This document shows positions 35,101 through 45,192 of a DNA stretch of 64,000 nt, piece by piece. A program made the translations under genes and the position numbers. The DNA is from Chondrosia reniformis (Eukaryota; Porifera; Demospongiae; Chondrillida; Chondrillidae). The stretch's first letter is position 1, and the number at the start of each line of letters is the position of its first letter. The stretch spans positions 2,852,001-2,916,000 of the forward strand of contig OX359194.1 of the NCBI GenBank assembly GCA_947172415.1, written 5' to 3'. The notes beneath the pieces are model-generated. The model had not been told where the DNA came from, did not search any database, and saw only the letters and a program-made list of their open reading frames with translations.

Positions 35101-38100
35101 TTGAGGAGGAGACTCCACAAAGTGTGGGGCTCTCACCTCAATGGTAAGAATGCTGCAGAAGCCTCTAACATGTTGTGTGCCTCTCTATTGAGATACTCTT
35201 ACCCAGTTTTGAAGTGGACTCAAAGTGAGCTTCCAAAACTGGACCGAATGGTGAGAAAGATCATGAGAAAGTACCAGTGTCATCACTATAACTCTGCCAT
35301 TGAAAGAGTGAATTTGCCTCGCTCTCAAGGTGGTAGAGGGCTCTGTAGTTTTCCTTTGGATCACGACAGGGCTGTAGTGAATCTGGCAAGATACCTCCAT
35401 ACTGCCAATGATCCACTCATAGCTGTTTTGGTTAAACACCAAAAGTGGCTAGAGTGCTCAAAGCAGAGGAGGACTGTCTTGAAAGAAGCCAGATTGATAC
35501 TGAGAAGCCACGGAATAGAACTAGAACCGGAAATGTGGCTGAAGACAGATCCCTCACAAAATAGTGTAAGAGAATGGAGGAGAGTGGCACGTGAGCTCCG
35601 GGAGGCTCAGACTGAAAGGTTAAAAAGTAACCTAGCCGAAAAGTCTCACCAGGGCTCATACCACAGACAAGTCACAAATAGGGAGTCTTATGTGTGGCTT
35701 TCTGAGGGGAGACTCAGACCTCAAACTGAGGCTCTGATTCTCGCAGCCCAAGATGATGTGCTGCACACTAGGTGGTACCAAAATAGGATTCTGAAGAATT
35801 CTAGCCTCCTAATGTGCAGAGAATGTGGCAAGGCTATGGAAACGGTCAAACACATACTAAACATGTGTGAGCCCAAGGGATTTTCTCTCTACAAAGAGAG
35901 ACATGACCGGGCAATACTGATAGTGTTGTGGAGACTGTTGAAAGAATATGGATTCAGGCAGGAAGAGCCCTGGTACAAACTAGAAGCAAAACCAGTCTAT
36001 GAGAATAGGTCTGTCAAAATCTTGTGGGATCCTAGTATCCCTACAGATGATGAAATGACAGAAAGAAGGCCAGACTTAGTGGTTGAGGATCGGCTAAGTA
36101 AGTCCATCTTCATTATTGAGATGTCAGTTCCTACTGACAGCAATATTAATGGAAGATGGCAAGAGAAGTTCCAAAAGTACCAGAAGCTGGCAGCTGATAT
36201 GAGGAAACAATTTAGGGGCTACCGAATTAAGGTAGTCCCGATGATAATTGGTGCTTTGGGGACAGTGGACACGCTCCTGGAAGACCTTAGGGGAATTCCA
36301 AAGCTGTCAAAAAGTGCAGTAGAAGTGATGAGAGCCATGCAGAGAACTGTTCTCTGTTCGGCTGTGAGGATATTGAGGCGACATCTATCTGTTGAGGGAT
36401 TGGGGCCTGGACGATAAGTAGTCCTGTCCCAGTCCTTGCCTGTCGACCTCTGGAAAGCAGTGGTGGATTGGTGTATGGAGGTACTCCCTCCTATTATGAC
36501 GGTCAACTTTGGCCCGACGTGCACCCGTCTGCTGCTGTTGGAAGGAGGAAAAGCCGAGGCTTCTGGCTAAAAACCCAAAGAAAGGAAAACATAACTGACT
36601 GAGGGTTGTCCAAGCCAGATACTCCTTGCCTTAGTACACTAAGGCAAGAAGTAACAAGGTTCTCCGTTAAGGCTTTTGTTTTTCAAGTAAAAAAAAAACA
36701 CAATGTTAAATTATCTGATATCACTAGACAATACATAGTACGGAATTCCTATGGAGATTTACCTGCATAAAATCAGTAGCTTGTATAAATCCAGTTTGTT
36801 CTTCATCAATACTGTGAAAGAAGAATGAATTAACTCTGTATTCCTTTTTAATTAATTTAGAGAATTAATTGCAAGTGCCTCTTAATATACATTATAAATC
36901 AAGGGTTCCTGAGTATTGAGAATTACGTAAGTACGTAAATCCCATTAAGTTCAAGGTCCAAATTTTATACCTATTACATACATAAGTATGTAGATATGTA
37001 CGTACATGCAGATGATTTTATACTTAATTTTATATCTTTTACATTGATGACCTTCAGAATATCACCAATAAAATCACTTACTCTTTGCAAGTGATTGCTC
37101 AACATTTTACTAAACAGTGGCATGATATATAGGTAATTTGGTATGTACAATGAATACGTACCTAATTCCAAGAAGTATGATAAACTGGGCAAGGAGTTGA
37201 ATACTCTCTTCTTCGGTTGGTTTTTGTCTTTTAGAGGCAGTATCTGAAGTAATTTTAGTATCTTCTTCCTTTTGCTTATCTGTTTGTAAAGGTATCTGGT
37301 CAGTAGTATCTACAAGGAAATATACCAAGTGCATATATATGATAACCCGACTAATTATACACCAGCATTGCCAACATTATTGAATCAATTATCTGGGCGT
37401 TTAGATCAAAGGTCTCCATCAGCAGATTTATAGAACAGGGAGGGAAAACCAAGTGAAATAAGGAGGTGTTGATATGAAAAGATGAGTGATGTAATGTATT
37501 AATTGCACTGCATATTTAATTAACTGGTGGTTTCACTCCCTCTTCAATATTCTCTACTGATGAAGACCTTCAGATCTAAATGTCCAGATAATTGATTCAA
37601 TTAATGTTGTTGATACTCAATAAGTCAATAAATGCACCAAAAACTATCAGTTTATATTTACATATGTATAACAGTTACACTTTACTAACTAAAAGGTTAC
37701 AGTATTGCATAATTCATATGTTGGTATCAATGGTTACTAAGGCAACTATTGATCAAATGGAGATTTAAATACACATTATATGTACTTATGTATGTGAATG
37801 TAATTGTATAAATGCTATAATCATAGTGATAATCAAATCACAAGTAATCAATGTTGAATATAATAAAGAGGGAAAAGGATGCTCAGCTATTAAGCTATAT
37901 GTAATTGTCTAACTGCAATTCTCTATACCCAGCCCATTTACTATGAGAGGGACCCACCCCATTTCCTATGAGAGGGACCCACCCCATTTCCTATGAGTTG
38001 GACCCACCCCATTTCCTATGAGAGGGACCCAGCCCATTACCTATGAGAGGGACCCAGCCCATTTACTATGAGAGGGACCCACCCCATTTACTATGAGAGG

Positions 38101-41100
38101 GACCCAGCCCATTTACTATGAGAGGGACCCAGCCCATTTCCTATGAGAGGGACCCAGTCCATTTACTATGAGAGGGACCCACCCCATTTCCTATGAGAGG
38201 GACCCACCCCATTTCCTATGAGAGGGACCCACCCCATTTCCTATGAGAGGGACCCAGCCCATTACCTATGAGAGGGACCCAGCCCATTACCTATGAGAGG
38301 GACCCAGCCCATTTACTATGAGAGGGACCCACCCCATTTCCTATGAGAGGGACCCACCCCATTTCCTATGAGAGGGACCCACCCCATTTCCTATGAGAGG
38401 GACCCACCCCATTTACTATGAGAGGGACCCAGCCCATTTCCTATGAGAGGGACCCAGCCCATTTACTATGAGAGGGACCCACCCCATTTCCTATGAGAGG
38501 GACCCACCCCATTTCCTATGAGAGGGACCCAGCCCATTTCCTATGAGAGGGACCCACCCCATTTCCTATGAGAGGGACCCACCCCATTTCCTATGAGAGG
38601 GACCCAGCCCATTTCCTATGAGAGGGACCCAGCTGATGAGAGGGACCCAGCCTATGAGATGAGTCATCTCTTGGTCATGCAGTAAAACTGGAATGAAAAG
38701 TATTAAGCATATGTACACATCAACCAAACAGGGATACTGGGAAGATAACAGACAAACTGTATTTGGGAGTGTAAATGAGTGTTTGGATGTAGTTAGTGTT
38801 ATGAATGTTAGTATGTATTCATGTGATATTCTGTGTATAGGTGATGTATAATTAGATAGAGCAATACCATAAAGACATGATATTGTGTCAACGAGAAACA
38901 ATTAGTGAAAGTTTTGACAAATAGCACCAGCAGGATATTTGATGAGTGTATTAAGTTCTTGTCATACAAAGAGATATTGTATTTCTAAGCCTTTATCTAT
39001 TACATTGCCTTTCCAATTCTACTTAAACAAGCTTGAGTATCAAAGTAGAATACTATCCAAACAATCTATTAATGTGAGTGCGACAGTTATTTCATATCAC
39101 AGGAACCTGATATGCAAATGACATCAGGACTCCTCGAAGCTGATATAAAGTCCTCGTGACGTTTTATTTCCGAAAAAAATGGAGGACAACGACTGTTACC
39201 ATGTGGCCGTTTTCGATTTTCGTGATTTCTTCGACTTTTAAAGTAAGCCCGACTTACCAAAACGAATAGTATTACCATAGATTATCTATACTACGTAGTA
39301 TAGATAATCTATGGTAATACAATACATTACTTTCATTTTAAAAAGAGCACTTAATTTTTTTTCAATGCAGTTCCCCTGAATAGACATGTAACCGTAATCG
39401 GTATTCAAGCCATTCAAGTCGAACGTTAGGAATGCTTAATGCATACCTACTGCAGGGATAATGAAGGTAACACTTGGAGATATAATATTTTAAATACCAT
39501 TTGTTGCAAACTTTTTCGAAGAGAGTGGGCATATTCGGCTTAGTTCACACTTATAGTTACAGCTAGAGCTGAGAGTTGGGACAAGTTCTATAGAACTATG
39601 AATATTAGGAAATTGCTTAGTGTGCTATTATTGTATATGGAAGGATGTGAAAGCATTTTACAAACTACTGGTGCTGTACCAGCTTCACCAGCTAATAGGG
39701 CTCTTTTCCCTAAGGACTGTACAGAGGTTCAGTTTCAGGGTCACAGTAAAACAGGTTTATATCCTATACAGCCAAAAGGAGCAGAACTTATGGTCGTTCA
39801 GTGTGACCTAGAAAGTGATGGTGGAGGGTGGACTATCTTCCAGTCTCAGCATAATGGAAGCTCCGATTTTGACAGAACCTGGAATGAATACAAATCTGGT
39901 TTTGGAAAACCTGGACATGATTTTTGGTTAGGTCTAGAAAATTTACACATTTTAACAAAATGGAAAAAGAGACCAACAGAATTGAGGATAGACCTTTGGG
40001 ACTTTGATGGTTAGTAGCATAATTACCAATGCATCTAAGATATATGTGAGTGCAAACATTAAATAGAAAGAATTTTCTTCAATATTTCATCCTCCATTAA
40101 ACAAGTATACTGGCTGCAAATGCATGCAACTTTACTAATGCAGTGTAATTATAAGTAGTGAATTCTGAACATTGTTGTGATGGTTGTAGCTCAATACTTG
40201 CAGAACAGCATGTATACGGGCCTGAACCTCAACCATTGTTTGATTCCTATTCCAGCCATCTTAATAATAAGTACTTTGCAGTTTGACTATCAGTTCAATT
40301 ACCATGCATGCAGTTTTATGTGGTTCATATTAAGACTGTGTTTTCTTATTCAAATAGGTGACCATGTACATACCACATTTGATGCCTTCTGGGTGGGAAG
40401 TGAAGAAGGTGGATTTAAGTTGTTTGTGAGTGGCTACAAAGGAGGCACTATTGCTGGAGATTCTTTTACTCATCATTCAGGTAATTAAATGTACTGTAAA
40501 GCTAATTTGACAAATTATGAACACAATTATCTAACAAATGAGAGGAAATATCAGTCTTACCTACAGCAATAATGCTTCTTTTGTTGAATATTGTTAGTAC
40601 ATTCTTTTACAAATTCTTAATGTAGCCTTTCCTTACATTTATAATCCAATAAGACATACAGTACGCCTTTAACATTAGGGGCCAAGACTTAATTATGAGT
40701 ATCTAAATCAATATTTACCAGCCCTTCTTGAACTCATTACTCAGGTGCCAAGTTCTCTACAGCAGACAATGATAATGATTACTTGAAGGACCACAACTGT
40801 GCAGAGGAATACCATGGAGGATGGTGGTTTACAGATTGCTTTAAAAGCTATTTAAATGGTCCATATGGTTATGGCCATAGTTTAGAGTATTGGGACTGGA
40901 GAAAAGGGGATTTTTTAATGAAATCTGAAATGAAATTAAGAATTTGAAGCTAGAATTATGCTAACAGTCATAGACAAGTTTTTCATCACGGCAAATATAT
41001 AGTCAAAAATGGATATATTTTAATTCTTTTTAATCTTTTAATTGTTTATTAGTTGCACAATGTACTGTAATAAGTTTACCTTTTACGTCATCAGTAGCAA

Positions 41101-44100
41101 GTTCTTCTGGGGATTCCCCTCTGATGCCCTGCTCACTGGGAGAATGTGATTCAACTGCTCCTTCTAGTGTCTGCTTATCTGTCAGCTCCTCTTGCTCTGG
41201 GGAGGCCTTTAAGTCCTTTCCTGGTACAAGAGATAAAGCTTCGTTATCAGCATCTGTAGAACCTTCCTCCTTTTGTTGTCCTTTAGCTTCATTATCTTGT
41301 TCAGGCTGCTTTATATCATCTACTGTCTACACACACATACAGCAGGTACATATATATTAGACATACATTGTACACTTTAATAGGTGGCTATCATCTAATA
41401 TTGAATTAAAAATCTGGCATAAGACACATTATCTCATTCAAATACTCAGTTAGGAAACATGTGTAGCAAACACCAGGTGGCCTCTGATATTGTACAATGG
41501 AATATAGATAGTAGTCAATCCAATATCCAATATCCCTTTAGTTGACCAATGCGGTAGTTTGACAAAATGGGTAAAGAGGTACTGACTTTATTAATCCAAG
41601 TATTCTGAAAATGCTCACTTTTTCATCCTTTGACATTGCAATTTCTTCTGCAGTTTGTCTCACTTGTTTCAGGTAATCTAACTGATCCACCTCGCCAACC
41701 AGTGAACCAGTTTCTGGTGTGGCATTTAGCTGAGAGATGACAGACATATAGAGCTGCATGTGTCAGATGTCTGTGAACACATCTAAACCCAAATTTAGTA
41801 AAATGCCATCCAATTTACATTGTTTATTCAATTTAAAGGGTTGAGATTTGGTTCAATGTACGGTACCTGATATCCACGTATTTCAAATCTTTTAGGAAAA
41901 TGGATAAAAATTTGAATTATCAGGTAATTTGAATTGATTTAGTTTGTACTCGAAGAGCATAATAATATGTAACCAAGAGCCGTATATAAGTACATACAAA
42001 ATCAGTGGATTTCATATGAGCATCAGCAACAGTATACCACAAAGGTCTTCATCAGCAAAAGGATGAGGTGGGAATGATACAGCCAGGTTTTTGTGGTCAA
42101 AACGTTCAATTATCTGTGTAAAATTACTGTTGCTGATGCTCATATAAAATCCACTGATCTTATAATGAACGCAACAAACAATCCATAGCATTTCATAAAT
42201 ACATACGTATGTATGTACATGTACGTATATATATATATACGTATGTACAAGTTTTACTGCATATTATACTAGTTTCAGTTATTGGATGCCACATCCTCAA
42301 AACCTTAGTTTGGAACCGTGAGTACACTTGATTAGAAACCTAATACTCACTGTTATATACGTGTTAACTTGAACTCATTATGATTTTACAATATGTCCTG
42401 TATACATAAATCTGATAGAAATACAAAATTACAATTAGGCAGCTATGTGATTCGACCAGTGGGAAGAGGAGACTCTAGTTTCCATTACACTGACATGTCA
42501 TTAGTTTACTACACTCTTCAGTATGTTATATGCAAGTCAGTGTTATTCTTGCATCATTTTTAGTCTTAGGGGTACATTAAATCTACCTATTGTTAATTGT
42601 TTCTGGGCATTACTGGATACAACCCACTGAGTGAATATACATATGTATGTACCTACATAATAGGTAGTTAAACACTCCCATGTACAGAATATGAGTCTAG
42701 CATCTGTATACATGCACTGTGTTTTCTACTGCAATTAGCAATTATTTTCATACAGTACTTACAGTTTCAGCCATTGCTTCATTTTGCGTGTCTGTTTTAT
42801 GCTTCAAAGCCATATTTCTCATTCTTTCAGCAATGACATCAGAGTCCCTGTACCAACTGGCCATTTCAATGCCCATATTTGACTAGATACATATTATATT
42901 ATACAAATAACATACGTACTGTACGTTACAGTACATAGTGTACATTTTTATATACATATGCATATGAAGTGATAGTGCTTATATGTCGCGATCATGATGA
43001 GATGTATATTGCTAATGAAGACCTACGGGTTGAAACGTTCTATTCCAAAGATTTAATGTTGCTGTTGCATATGTATAAATGTAGAAAGGAGTAGAATTGT
43101 TAATACGAGCTACATTTCTTAGTATTTTAAGCATGGAATGCTAGCTAAACCCACTGTCAGCAGGCTACTGCAGTACATATGTGGGTGGTGGAAGTTGGCA
43201 TGTTAGATTGGAGGCCTTGCCTTCACAGAATACTAATGTCTGCTTTGGCTTTCATATGTACCCCATATTCATAAAACATTATAGTATACGTAAGTACATG
43301 GGTATAGTTGCAGTACCTACCATTCCAAACACATTAATATACTTGACAAGATCCTTTTCCTTTTGAATGGCCTTTTCTGCATTTCTCCTTCTCTGTTCCT
43401 CTAATTCATACTCTTCAACAAATCTTTTCCACTTTTCCTTTCTCTCTTCCAACTTTCGATCCACTATCTCTTTCTCCTTCTGTAACAGGAAGGTAAAGAA
43501 AGGTAACATACGTACTTACAGTACATATACATACTTTGCACTACAACTCGTGCATATCCAAAGCTCTCTTCAGCTAGGTTTAGTTCCCCTATAGGCTCTT
43601 TTACAGAATAGGAATATACGTAGCATGTAGGAAAATAGTATCTTAGATTTTTCATATGAAGTAGAAGGTAAAACTCTTGTATCTTACTAGGTTTACGTAG
43701 TTCCCTATAGACTTTTTACTCCAATTATGTATATACGTACAGTAAGTACGTAGCACGTTGAAAAATTGTGTGCTTGTTTACCTTTTTTCTAACTTCTTCT
43801 CTTTCAATGCTCTGCTTTTGCCTGATCTTACTCATCTGTGCTCTCATGGACTGTCTCTCATGTGTCCACTTGATAGCAGCAGGTACATCCTTTGATCCCT
43901 AGTGACAGTTTACAAACAAAATATACAATTTCATGCACCATGTCTACTCATAGACGGTCTACTGAAGTGAAAGATTTGTATAGTTGGGTAGAGGTGAGCC
44001 AGAGTAAGTCAATATGGCAGCTCACCATAAAGCTATTTACACGCTCTCTCTCTTTATCTTCTAGCTTCTGAAGTAGCTGCTCCTTTCTCTCCAACATCTC

Positions 44101-45192
44101 ATGTGCTCTGATTCTCTGTCTTTGTTCCTTTGTGGTAGCAACTACTTTAAGATCCTCTGTTAACTGAAGATAAGCAGCGGAAATTAAAGTTCAATATTGT
44201 ATCAAATACACACTCCAGTCAATACAGCCTATTCTATAGTGGTAACTGTTAAATGTGCAAAATAAGTTAATTTCTCCTTACCAGCCCTAGTCCAATCAAG
44301 TGCTCTCTTAACCTCTTATTATTCAAGTAAAGCCTTTGACAGTGTGGATCATGAAGACTGAAAAGATACAATTAGACAGAATAAAATTAATCCTACAGCT
44401 AAATAGGTCTACGTATAATGTACAATGTTAATTGACATGCATACGTACATACGTACATATTGAGCTAAGGACTCACAAAAAGACAGGAAGAAGAAAAAGA
44501 TGCCAGGATTACTGATGAAGGCCGAAATTCTCAGAAACAGCTATGTGGCACAGTGGAGAAAGACAGAAGGAATTCTAATTATTTTCTTCAGCCAAAGCTC
44601 TATATACATACGTACGTACGTACGTAGGTTTGCTCTAAGTAATTAGCAGTTTTAGTCTATATGTTTCTTTAGCTTTATATACCTACATACAGTATGTCTT
44701 CTATGCATCCATCCTGCAAATATATACGTAGGTACGTACAAATGTATACATTAAGTACGTATATAGTGTATATAGGCAAGCAATAAAATTAGCAGTTGTC
44801 TACTAATTTAATGAAATTATATATAATGTATATCAAAACACTTGGATTAATATATGTATGGATAATAAGTGTATTCAGTTTGTAATTCGTAATGTGGAAT
44901 CACAAGTGTACCATTGACTAGAGAGTTGCTATTAAGGAAGATAATTATCACAGTGATATACGTACGTTTATAGTTATATTTTCCTATTGCTGTAGTAATT
45001 AATTATGTACGTAATGAATGTAGTTAAAGACATGTACCTATTGTAGTCCCGACTGCTAAGAGGAGAGTTAAACTTGTCAGTCTGTCTTCTGAACAGACTA
45101 CCTTCTTTATCAAACACATCTTCGTACAAAGCAGCATCTCTAAACACATTCACTGGAATGTCTTGACGAGGTGTTCCCCTAAGGTTCATCAT
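29155..45192 (-). CDS. EF-hand, coiled-coil and WW-like domain protein
   Basis: Seventeen exons join in phase to 774 codons including the stop: 45038-45192, 44282-44357, 44026-44163, 43782-43898, 43321-43479, 42763-42882, 41619-41753, 41080-41326, 37162-37309, 36763-36811, 31987-32154, 31358-31486, 31056-31145, 30582-30755, 30378-30491, 29693-29771, 29155-29378. An in-frame stop just upstream supports the ATG at 45192. Residues about 78-215 are charged coiled coil (ERKEQLLQKLEDKERERV). About 300-380 is acidic linker. About 431-500 is an EF-hand-like pair (DEEQTGFIQATDF, LDAENTGWIAYYD). WW-like segments lie at about 510-545 (MYTPTFGFLYFNTVDGTAQR) and 636-673 (FGSFWLNKSTGEI). The C-terminus is lysine-rich. 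EF-hand plus coiled-coil proteins of this kind are often ciliary or cytoskeletal, but I do not recognise an orthologue. Two large introns contain a LINE and a nested gene. Confidence 0.85.
30073..30243. mobile_element. MITE with 25-bp terminal inverted repeats
   Basis: The left end is taccgcattatctctaatat and the right end is its reverse complement with one change (atattagagataatacggta). The 171-bp element has no coding capacity and lies in an intron of the EF-hand gene. Confidence 0.8.
30850..30984. mobile_element. Palindromic MITE-like element (ggttcatctttag family)
   Basis: The arms tgagatggttcatctttag and ctaaagatgaactatctca are inverted copies. The core carries gaagaagattgttagggttg, related to the cores at 9921, 43015 and 52434. 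Confidence 0.65.
31577..31718. mobile_element. Diverged member of the ggttcatctttag palindrome family
   Basis: The left arm tctttttggatggttcatct pairs with agatg...catgaaccatcaaaaagat-type sequence at the right. It lies in an EF-hand gene intron. Confidence 0.5.
32312..32324. repeat. 5' target-site duplication of the LINE
   Basis: aacacaatgttaa is repeated exactly at 36697-36709, directly after the element's A-tail. Confidence 0.8.
32325..32446 (+). ncRNA. HDV-like self-cleaving ribozyme at the LINE 5' end
   Basis: Numbering from the first base of the element: P1 = 1-7 (GUCGUGG) with 64-70 (CCCCGAC), one mismatch or bulge. P2 = 13-20 (GGAGGCUG) with 115-122 (CAGCCUCC), perfect. P3 begins 22-25 (GGUU) with 60-63 (AACC), extended by CUGACAA/UUGUCCAG. 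P4 = 75-82 (CAGGGUGC) with 98-105 (GCAUCCUG). J4/2 reads UGGCUAAAU, containing the expected catalytic C followed by UAA. The order P1-P2-P3-P3'-P1'-P4-P2' is the HDV nested double pseudoknot. Such ribozymes are known at the 5' ends of R2-type elements, where they release the transcript exactly at the element start. Confidence 0.75.
32494..36417 (+). CDS. LINE reverse transcriptase with restriction-like endonuclease
   Basis: The frame is about 1300 residues. Two similar Myb/SANT-like segments (WTEEMVRALIDCFERS at about 57-105; WNLQRDNILMELYRES at about 142-197) may bind target DNA. The reverse transcriptase spans about 530-850, with APGPDG, FQGD (about 733) and the active-site YMDD (about 776). 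A CCHC knuckle (CRECGKAMETVKHILNMC) is at about 1108. A PD-(D/E)xK-like endonuclease (RRPDLVV...IIEMSVP) is at about 1190-1215. This order is the hallmark of the R2/R4 group with a C-terminal restriction-like endonuclease. The frame is open from the TTG at 32494, but its first in-frame ATG is at 32674, inside the first DNA-binding segment. Initiation may therefore not use AUG, a situation also discussed for R2. Confidence 0.92.
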   Translation: MRHENDNFQDRLWPRCTSGEENPGSTRIGDSTGASQVDVPECNNPSSVPVTGQPALWTEEMVRALIDCFERSEPKRGGYQKRLEREWLSKYPHLPQTGRTLAFQAKRSLVGDGVLQVTGSRDLDLVNDAPQGASRRRRIQGVIWNLQRDNILMELYRESKPMEKGYAERLYQAWNAAMPDHKTTKVALTTRLSRIRRGQGLSRLNLVEPDSCGVATLTGTVEEGVGAQGQEELHQVQAGTEQNGEQPAVPVETPAHDHPRPRTSGNDNLMQLLGKAKDACLRKKPGDFSGRKPCGAVRFNHVDTALLQEANDWVEKEWQEGPRSAWHLNCLVYSVAMAVRGKTTNESQPCNQGRKSDNQKGSKRQEGHISDRKAKGLRFRRLLAWLDVEIARQQNNNPMTKRQKVLRRKLRREFHSLNLNVLIRAREQTLGKLRVWTLQERRSAERRKFQEQNHLWNTQRKFRMNGNVPTSNEAPSIEVVRDFWTKIVGTVGKVNKDDPGVKEWLKETKKRVGRTSSEGPDSIDETKLRKALKKAKSWSAPGPDGVHTFWWKALPSAQSALADVLRRVVSGDLSVPDWLTRGRTLLIPKKGDPKSAANYRPIACLNTMYKAVTAYIASELLTYTYTNDLLPMAQRAMRKGRWGCVDCLLLDQSIGLDAKIMGKPLSVAWIDYEKAYDRVPHKWVMKVLKTIKCPDWIRRSIELFSKHWATVLELRTAGKVVRSTPVKYNRGLFQGDSLSPLLFCLAIAPISQVLNRTKGYTLWHDGERNTMSHLLYMDDLKIYAGGPDKLREAMECVEKTSNAIGMRFGVRKCGTAHMQKGKVLAGPDNPERSEESIRSLEKGTTYKYLGLEQLFEVDDSKVKACLINELRRRLHKVWGSHLNGKNAAEASNMLCASLLRYSYPVLKWTQSELPKLDRMVRKIMRKYQCHHYNSAIERVNLPRSQGGRGLCSFPLDHDRAVVNLARYLHTANDPLIAVLVKHQKWLECSKQRRTVLKEARLILRSHGIELEPEMWLKTDPSQNSVREWRRVARELREAQTERLKSNLAEKSHQGSYHRQVTNRESYVWLSEGRLRPQTEALILAAQDDVLHTRWYQNRILKNSSLLMCRECGKAMETVKHILNMCEPKGFSLYKERHDRAILIVLWRLLKEYGFRQEEPWYKLEAKPVYENRSVKILWDPSIPTDDEMTERRPDLVVEDRLSKSIFIIEMSVPTDSNINGRWQEKFQKYQKLAADMRKQFRGYRIKVVPMIIGALGTVDTLLEDLRGIPKLSKSAVEVMRAMQRTVLCSAVRILRRHLSVEGLGPGR
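36697..36709. repeat. 3' target-site duplication of the LINE
   Basis: Exact copy of 32312-32324, next to the A-tail. Confidence 0.8.
37376..37621. mobile_element. Palindromic element with gaagacc core
   Basis: The left arm (ttgaatcaattatctgggcg) and right arm (agataattgattcaattaat) are inverted copies. The inner segments aaaggtctccatcag and ctgatgaagacctt also pair. There is no coding capacity. Confidence 0.65.
37928..38665 (+). repeat. 25-bp minisatellite, about 29 copies
   Basis: The unit is cccatttcctatgagaggga plus cccac/cccag. Two alternating positions vary (cctatg or actatg; cacc or cagc). It lies in the large intron of the EF-hand gene, upstream of the nested fibrinogen-like gene. 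Confidence 0.95.
39269..39320. repeat. 52-bp perfect palindrome
   Basis: Each 26-base arm (gtattaccatagattatctatactac) is the exact reverse complement of the other, with no spacer; the centre is ctac/gtag. It lies 278 bp upstream of the start codon of the fibrinogen-like gene. Confidence 0.95.
39598..40947 (+). CDS. Secreted fibrinogen-related (ficolin/tachylectin-like) protein
   Basis: Three exons (39598-40009, 40358-40480, 40745-40947) join in phase to 246 codons including the stop. A hydrophobic leader (MNIRKLLSVLLLYMEG) suggests secretion. The rest is one fibrinogen C-terminal domain: it opens with FPKDCTEVQ and continues QCDLESDGGGWTIFQSQHNG, DFWLGLENLHILT, the calcium-site-like STADNDNDY, NCAEEYHGGWWFTDC and a C-terminal EMKLRI. 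The length fits a single-domain lectin without a collagen stalk. Family members bind acetylated sugars in innate recognition; the specific ligand is unknown. The whole gene is nested in an intron of the minus-strand EF-hand gene. Confidence 0.9.
42000..42162. mobile_element. Inverted-repeat element
   Basis: The left arm atcagtggatttcatatgag and the right arm gctcatataaaatccactga are inverted copies, followed inwards by catcagcaacagta/tactgttgctgatg. The core contains aaggtcttcatcagc and tcaaaacgttcaat, the inverted gaagacc/gaaacgttc motifs of the same superfamily. Confidence 0.7.
43555..43770. mobile_element. Two diverged copies of a dispersed element (tagttcccctatag family)
   Basis: Both 43555-43650 and 43670-43770 contain aggtttagttcccctatagg-like and tagcatgtaggaaaat-like sequence. 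Related copies are at about 7845-7950, 45490-45590, 52005-52090 and 53125-53160. Confidence 0.5.
44478..44605. mobile_element. Diverged copy of the same dispersed element
   Basis: It shares ggattactgatgaaggc, ttctcagaaacagct and cagccaaagctct with the fuller copy at 45325-45590. Confidence 0.5.

Larger units (their letters stand above)
32325..36696 (+). mobile_element. Full-length R2/R4-type non-LTR retrotransposon
   Basis: A 4372-bp insertion is bounded by an exact 13-bp duplication and ends in a short A-run. It contains a ribozyme-like 5' end, one long intact frame (32494-36417) and a 280-bp 3' UTR. It sits in an intron of the EF-hand gene in opposite orientation. Its GC content is visibly higher than the flanks. 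The intact frame and perfect duplication indicate a recent insertion. Confidence 0.9.

Noticed and set aside
37928..38665. Possible CRISPR-like array
   Set aside because: Units are contiguous 25-bp repeats without unique spacers in an animal intron; it is a minisatellite.
39178..39243. Short ATG frame upstream of the lectin gene
   Set aside because: Only 21 codons, stop before any usable donor, no conservation evidence.
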